From Bacillota bacterium (GTDB taxonomy: Bacteria; Bacillota; Clostridia; DSM-8532): DNA of 8,485 bases. Position numbers and translations under genes: made by a program. Where the stretch lies: NCBI GenBank assembly GCA_023426765.1, contig JAEZBW010000136.1:1-8485 (forward strand), written 5' to 3'. This document shows, one piece after another, positions 5,123 to 8,485 of the stretch. The notes below the pieces were generated by a model. The model saw nothing but the letters and a program-made list of their open reading frames with translations, was not told where the DNA came from and did no database searches. Within the stretch, counting starts at the first letter, position 1, and each line of letters opens with the position of its first letter.

Positions 5123-5809
5123 ATGGATGCACAGCCGCTTTTTCGCCGCACTCCTGACGACTTCCCCCGGGACGTCCTGGCCGATCCGGCCCGGGGCCTG
5201 GCCATGGCCAGGGCCTTGTGGGCCAGGCGTCGCTGCGACAGCGCCATGGACCTGTACGACCGCCTGGCCCAGCTCCATCCCGGCCCGGCCGTGGCCATCC
5301 TGGCCGAGGCCTACGACCGGTTCCAGGAAGTCACGCCCCGCACCCGCTATGGCCTGTATCAGTCGCGGTTTTTCAATTTCCCCATCCGCCCCGGCCAGGC
5401 CGTCCTGGACATCGGCAGCGGGCACATGCCCTTTCCCCTGGCCACTCATTTGGCCGACATCTCCCTGACCGACGGCAGCATCGGCCGCCTGGGCGTGCCG
5501 TTTAAGCATGTGGACGGCAAGCCGGCCTACGAGGTCCGGGTGGAAAACACGGGGTTCGCCGACAAGCAGTTCGATTTCGTCTATTGCTCCCACGTCCTGG
5601 AGCACACCGACGACCCCGAGGCCGCCTGTCGCGAGCTGGCCCGCATCGGCCGGCGGGGCTATGTCGAGACGCCGACCAGGGCAAGGACGCCTTCATGGGC
5701 AGTGCCCGGGGCTCCAACCACCGTTGGCATGTGGAGCTGGTCCACGGCGTGCTGGTGTTCACGGAATACGACGAGCGCGACTTGGAAGGCTTTGGCGTCG
5801 ACTTGTTGA
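5123..5809 (+). CDS. Class I SAM-dependent methyltransferase, N-terminal part of a frameshifted multi-domain gene
   Basis: ATG 5123 starts 36 bases after the preceding stop, in the same frame, with a modest AGGG (5111-5114) ahead of it. Residues 15-70 form a short helical, TPR-like region (ALWARRRCDSAMDLYDRLAQ). The methyltransferase core follows: VLDIGSGHMPFPLA (94-107) as SAM motif I, LTDGS, FDFVYCSHVLEHTDDP (151-166), and GYVETPT (179-185). After T185 the translation turns abruptly into tryptophan- and threonine-rich noise and stops at 5807-5809. The natural continuation (GKDAFMGSARGSNHRW) is in the +1 phase from 5680. Restoring one G in the run 5679-5681 joins the two into a single reading frame of 1017 codons. 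As the sequence stands, only a truncated domain is made here. Confidence 0.8.
   Translation: MDAQPLFRRTPDDFPRDVLADPARGLAMARALWARRRCDSAMDLYDRLAQLHPGPAVAILAEAYDRFQEVTPRTRYGLYQSRFFNFPIRPGQAVLDIGSGHMPFPLATHLADISLTDGSIGRLGVPFKHVDGKPAYEVRVENTGFADKQFDFVYCSHVLEHTDDPEAACRELARIGRRGYVETPTRARTPSWAVPGAPTTVGMWSWSTACWCSRNTTSATWKALASTC
5679..5681 (+). other. Frameshift point: one G apparently missing from a G run
   Basis: Upstream domain similarity ends in frame at ACC (5675-5677). Downstream similarity begins at GGC (5680-5682), one phase over. A fourth G in the GGG of ACCAGGGCAAGG gives T-R-G-K-D-A-F and a continuous product. The two halves of the methyltransferase core meet exactly here, so this is a lesion inside one gene, not a boundary between two. 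Confidence 0.75.
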
Positions 5810-8175
5810 TGGATATGCACGTCGCGCCGCGCACGGACCGGGAAAAGGCCTTTTCGGCCCTGATCTACTTGCGCGCCGACCAGTGCAACACCATGTTCGC
5901 CTGGGAAGGCAACATCCCCTGCCAGGTGCGCCGCCCGCCCACGGCCGGCGTCCGAGTCCAGGTCGCCTCGCCGCCCGCGCCCCGGCCGGCCGAGATCCCG
6001 GCCGAAATCGTGCGCCTGGTGCAGGTCCACAGCTTCTATCCCGTCTATCTGGAGCAGTTTTACGCCAAGCGGCCGGAGCTGGCCCAGGCCGACTACGAGA
6101 CCCAGATGCGCGCCCTGGTCGAGGACGGCTTCAGCGGCATCCACATGCTGGCCCCCCATCTTGGCTCCCTGGGTTACGAAGCCAGCCTCATCGTGGCCAA
6201 CAACCCCTACGCCCAGGCCGCCTGGGCCAGGGAGCACGGCCTGCCCCCGGACCTGTCCCCCCGGGCCGTGGCCATAGCCCAGGTCAATGCCCTGCGTCCC
6301 CAGGCGCTCTATCTTTCCGATCCCATCAACTACGATTCCCGGTTCGTGCGCGGCCTGGACCACCGGCCCCAGTGCGTCCTGGGCTGGCGGGCGGCGGACA
6401 TCCCGCCCGGCTGGGACCCGGCCGAGTTCGACGTGATCCTGTCCTGCCTGCCGGGCCTGCGCCGCAAGGCCGTGGCCATGGGGGCCAGGGACGCCGAGCA
6501 TTTCCATCCCGGTTTCCCGGCCTTTTTCCTGGACAGCCTGGGCGAAGCCCGGCCGGACACGGACGTGGTCTTCGCCGGCCAGGTCAACGCCATCCAGTAC
6601 GCCAAGCGCAACGCCAAGCTGCGCGCCCTGTCCCGGGCGGCCAAGCAGGGCGTTTTCAGCTGCCGCTTCCACTTAAGCGGCGACCTGTCCGTGGCTTCGC
6701 CGGAAATGCTGGCCATAAACGCCGGGCCGGTCTACGGCCTGGACATGTACCGGGCCATGCGCCGGGGCCGCATCGCCTTCGACGCCCGGGGAGAAATCGG
6801 CCTGCTGGACCGGGAAGGGGAGCGCGACGACCTGGCCGGCAGCCAGACCGCCAACATGCGCATCTTCGAGGCCACGGGCCTGGGCGTGTTCCTGCTGACC
6901 GAGCATTTTTCCAACATCGGCGACCTGTTTGTTCCCGGTGAGGAGATCGAGACCTTTTCCTCCCATCTCGAAATGATCGACAAGATCCGCTACTACCGCG
7001 ACCACCCGGAAAAGCGGCTGGAGATCGCCGCACGGGGCCAGAAGCGTTGCCTGACCGAACACTCCATGGACCAGTGCGTGCGCCATTTCGACGCCATCGT
7101 GCGCCGCCGGCTGGCCGTCGGCAGCGCCGCGCCGGCCAGGCAAGCCGCTCCCAGCGTCGTCACCTCGTCCGCCGCCAGTCTGGCCGGCCGGCTGGAGAAA
7201 TTGGCGCGCCTTGGGGCCGCGCCGGAGAGCCTGGACCCCTTGCTTGACGAGGTGCTGGCCAGGCTCGGTGAACTGGTGGCCGGCGGGCAATGGGACCAGG
7301 CCATGCTCTTGGGCGCGGCGGCCAAGGCCCTGCGCCGTCCGGTTCGCGGCCTGGATCTGCTGCGCGCCCGGACCTTCCAAGGCCAGGGAGTCCTCAGCGC
7401 CGCCCGGGAGTCCCTGAAGGAAGAACTTCGCTATTTTCCGGACAACGCCGAGGCAACGGAACTGCTGCGGGCCGTGGCCGCGGCGGAAGCCCAGGCCGCC
7501 GGGGCCATGGCTTTCGAACCGGATCTGGCCGCCATCATGCCGGTGGTCCAGGCCTACACCATGGTGGCCCCGGCCCATCTGGCCTCGCTCTACAAGCTGG
7601 CCCGAAAGGCCTGCCGGGCCGATCTGCCCGGCGATTTCGCCGAATGCGGCGTGGCCGCCGGCGGCACCAGCGCCATGCTTGCCTACGCCATCAAACGCTA
7701 CAGCCAGCGACCCCGGCTGCTCTACTGCTTCGACACCTTTTCAGGGATGCCCGATCCCGGCGAACACGACGTCCATGCCGGCACGGACGCCCAGAGCACC
7801 GGCTGGGGGGCGGGCACCTGCGCCGCGCCCGAGGACAAGCTGCGCGAGGCCTGCCGGACCCTGGACGCCGAGGACATCATCCGGCCGGTCAAGGGCTTTT
7901 TCCGCGACACCCTGCCCGGGGCGGCCGCCGCAATGCAAGGGCTGGCCCTGCTGCACATGGACGGCGACTGGTACGAATCCACCCGGGACATCCTGGACAA
8001 TCTCTACGATCAGGTCGTGCCCGGCGGCTTGGTCCAGGTGGACGACTACGGCTTCTGGGAAGGCTGCCGCAAGGCGCTGACGGAGTTTTTCCAAGAGCGC
8101 GGGCTGGACATCGTCCTACGCCCCATCCCCGGCGGCGGCGGCGTCTGGTTCCGCAAGCCGGCCGAGAGTGTATAA
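5695..8175 (+). CDS. CgeB-like glycosyltransferase, TPR-like linker and TylF/MycF-type O-methyltransferase (downstream part of frameshifted gene)
   Basis: The frame is open from 5680 in phase with the real product. ATG 5695 is the first likely start if translated alone, but it has no clear ribosome site. Numbering here is for the restored 1017-residue protein. Residues 187-290 complete the first methyltransferase (SNHRWHVELVHGVLVFTEYD). Residues 302-665 resemble CgeB/Glyco_trans_1_2 glycosyltransferases, ending with NMRIFEATGLGVFLLTEHF (578-596), the nucleotide-sugar block, then VPGEEIETF. Residues about 670-795 are alanine-rich helices, TPR-like. Residues 796-1017 are a TylF/MycF O-methyltransferase: DFAECGVAAGGTSAML (838-853), CFDTFSGMP, GFFRDTLPG, LLHMDGDWYES (943-953) and VDDYGFWEGCR (973-983), with the acidic residues that bind metal in that family. 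TylF-type enzymes methylate sugar hydroxyls, so the protein may add a sugar and methylate it. Confidence 0.85.
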   Translation: MGSARGSNHRWHVELVHGVLVFTEYDERDLEGFGVDLLMDMHVAPRTDREKAFSALIYLRADQCNTMFAWEGNIPCQVRRPPTAGVRVQVASPPAPRPAEIPAEIVRLVQVHSFYPVYLEQFYAKRPELAQADYETQMRALVEDGFSGIHMLAPHLGSLGYEASLIVANNPYAQAAWAREHGLPPDLSPRAVAIAQVNALRPQALYLSDPINYDSRFVRGLDHRPQCVLGWRAADIPPGWDPAEFDVILSCLPGLRRKAVAMGARDAEHFHPGFPAFFLDSLGEARPDTDVVFAGQVNAIQYAKRNAKLRALSRAAKQGVFSCRFHLSGDLSVASPEMLAINAGPVYGLDMYRAMRRGRIAFDARGEIGLLDREGERDDLAGSQTANMRIFEATGLGVFLLTEHFSNIGDLFVPGEEIETFSSHLEMIDKIRYYRDHPEKRLEIAARGQKRCLTEHSMDQCVRHFDAIVRRRLAVGSAAPARQAAPSVVTSSAASLAGRLEKLARLGAAPESLDPLLDEVLARLGELVAGGQWDQAMLLGAAAKALRRPVRGLDLLRARTFQGQGVLSAARESLKEELRYFPDNAEATELLRAVAAAEAQAAGAMAFEPDLAAIMPVVQAYTMVAPAHLASLYKLARKACRADLPGDFAECGVAAGGTSAMLAYAIKRYSQRPRLLYCFDTFSGMPDPGEHDVHAGTDAQSTGWGAGTCAAPEDKLREACRTLDAEDIIRPVKGFFRDTLPGAAAAMQGLALLHMDGDWYESTRDILDNLYDQVVPGGLVQVDDYGFWEGCRKALTEFFQERGLDIVLRPIPGGGGVWFRKPAESV

Positions 8176-8209
8176 GTATATTTATAATTTATATAAGCAT
8201 ATACTTGTA
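8171..8209. repeat. AT-rich inverted repeat at the stop codon of the multi-domain gene
   Basis: TATAAGTATAT (8171-8181) pairs with ATATACTTGTA (8199-8209) over 11 positions with one G-T wobble; the inner 8 pairs are perfect. It begins in the final codons (TAA at 8173-8175). The 17-base loop holds a perfect -10-like TATAAT (8183-8188), but no matching -35 is present. The stretch is about 45 bases of nearly pure A and T in GC-rich DNA. It could be a weak terminator, a protein-binding site or a promoter element. Confidence 0.5.
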
Positions 8210-8220
8210 GATAGAAGAAT

Positions 8221-8270
8221 GCCTCCGGCGGCCGGGGGGATGATCCCCCCGGACCCCCTCGACGGGGGGA
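8221..8270. repeat. GC-rich hairpin element (REP-like or terminator)
   Basis: GCCTCCGGCGGCC leads into a 9-pair perfect stem, CCGGGGGGA (8232-8240) with TCCCCCCGG (8244-8252) around TGA. A second short stem follows: CCCCC (8254-8258) with GGGGG (8264-8268) around TCGAC. There is no T run after it, so Rho-independent termination is doubtful. From memory, GCCTCCGGCGGCC followed by a G-run/C-run hairpin recurs between genes in Desulfovibrio and some other GC-rich genomes, which would make it a dispersed extragenic palindrome. Confidence 0.55.
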
Positions 8271-8342
8271 GCGATACAGGGCGGTTCGACTTTGCCGGGG
8301 ACCGTCGTTGTCTTATCAAAGCCGACTCTTGAAACGAACCTC

Positions 8343-8347
8343 GGAGG
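8343..8347 (+). promoter_or_regulatory. Ribosome-binding site that fixes a TTG start
   Basis: GGAGG lies five bases before TTG at 8353. No ATG or GTG occurs between it and the start of methyltransferase similarity, so this site decides the start of the last gene. Confidence 0.7.
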
Positions 8348-8352
8348 ACGCC

Positions 8353-8485
8353 TTGCGCATCAACCTTTGCTGCGGGCCGAACCTGCTGCCCGGCTGGGTC
8401 AACGTGGACATTCAGGGCGCGGACGTGAACGTGGACCTGGAACACGAGCTGTTGCCCTTTCCCGACGCCAGCGCCTCGGTGGTCG
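8353..8485 (+). CDS. SAM-dependent methyltransferase, N-terminal 44 residues (continues past right edge)
   Basis: Starting from TTG 8353 the frame is open to the edge. It shows INLCCGPNLLPGWVNVDI (residues 3-20): the SAM-binding glycine loop in the variant form CCG, then the acidic D19 at the end of strand 2. PFPDASASVVV (34-44) leads toward motif II. The layout copies the start of the gene at 3005 (LNLGCG, WVNVDF, PFPDDLFDVV), so the two are probably paralogous domains of the COG4627 kind. Whether a glycosyltransferase is fused behind it, as in the two preceding genes, cannot be seen. It is separated from the previous gene by about 177 bases with an AT-rich repeat and a GC hairpin, so it may be a separate transcription unit or the same operon with attenuation. 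Confidence 0.75.
   Translation, partial: MRINLCCGPNLLPGWVNVDIQGADVNVDLEHELLPFPDASASVV

Noticed and set aside
2879..5605. A 908-codon open frame on the minus strand opposite the first glycan gene
   Set aside because: It shows no domain motifs, is rich in G, A, Q, H and V, and mirrors a plus-strand gene with clear methyltransferase and glycosyltransferase motifs. High GC content makes such antisense frames stay open.
5659..6672. A 337-codon minus-strand frame
   Set aside because: Antisense to the CgeB-like domain, with no ribosome site and no recognisable motif.
5508..6941. A 477-codon plus-strand frame within the second glycan gene
   Set aside because: The translation is a proline-, glycine- and arginine-rich shadow; the frame beside it carries the CgeB-like motifs.
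8281..8340. Sigma-54 promoter before the last gene (GG-N-GC around 8283-8295)
   Set aside because: The spacing between GG and GC is 9, not 10, and the flanking consensus bases are absent.
1..8485. CRISPR array, tRNA or rRNA genes
   Set aside because: I saw no regularly spaced direct repeats and no cloverleaf or ribosomal RNA signature on either strand.

Overview
The window is GC-rich. Its codon use and gene content suggest a deltaproteobacterial sulfate reducer of the Desulfovibrio/Solidesulfovibrio type. This is an inference from overall style: a possible sigma-54 promoter ahead of surface-carbohydrate genes, COG4627-type methyltransferases, and a GCCTCCGGCGGCC intergenic hairpin. No taxonomic marker gene is present.

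The left part (about 1-2900) looks like an accessory island. A ParA-type ATPase gene runs leftward off the edge (480 to 1). Facing away from it is a complete brnT-brnA toxin-antitoxin operon (793-1402) with a good sigma-70 promoter, a palindromic operator candidate, and a predicted start of transcription almost on the brnT start codon. Next comes a scar (about 1441-1630) where the 5' end of an IS3-like transposase gene (+) runs into the 5' end of an IS256-like transposase gene (-), followed by about 400 bases with no recognisable gene. A second toxin-antitoxin pair follows (2029-2606, ribbon-helix-helix antitoxin then RelE/ParE toxin), and then a fragment of an IS3-like OrfB C-terminus on the minus strand (about 2625-2699).

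The right part (about 2900-8485) is a rightward cluster for a surface glycan, built from unusually large fused enzymes. A strong sigma-54 (-24/-12) match at 2919-2934 lies upstream of a 693-residue protein with an N-terminal methyltransferase and a C-terminal family-4 glycosyltransferase. Thirty-six bases later begins a gene of about 1017 codons: class I methyltransferase, CgeB-like glycosyltransferase, helical TPR-like linker, then a TylF/MycF-type O-methyltransferase. Its frame is broken by the apparent loss of one G at 5679-5681, so it may be a pseudogene, a phase-variable gene or a sequencing error. After an AT-rich patch and a GC-rich hairpin, a third gene starts from TTG at 8353 and again opens with a methyltransferase domain; it runs off the right edge.

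Together the three right-hand genes suggest assembly and methyl decoration of an extracellular polysaccharide, O-antigen or flagellin glycan. Each polypeptide begins with a methyltransferase. The product cannot be told from sequence alone.
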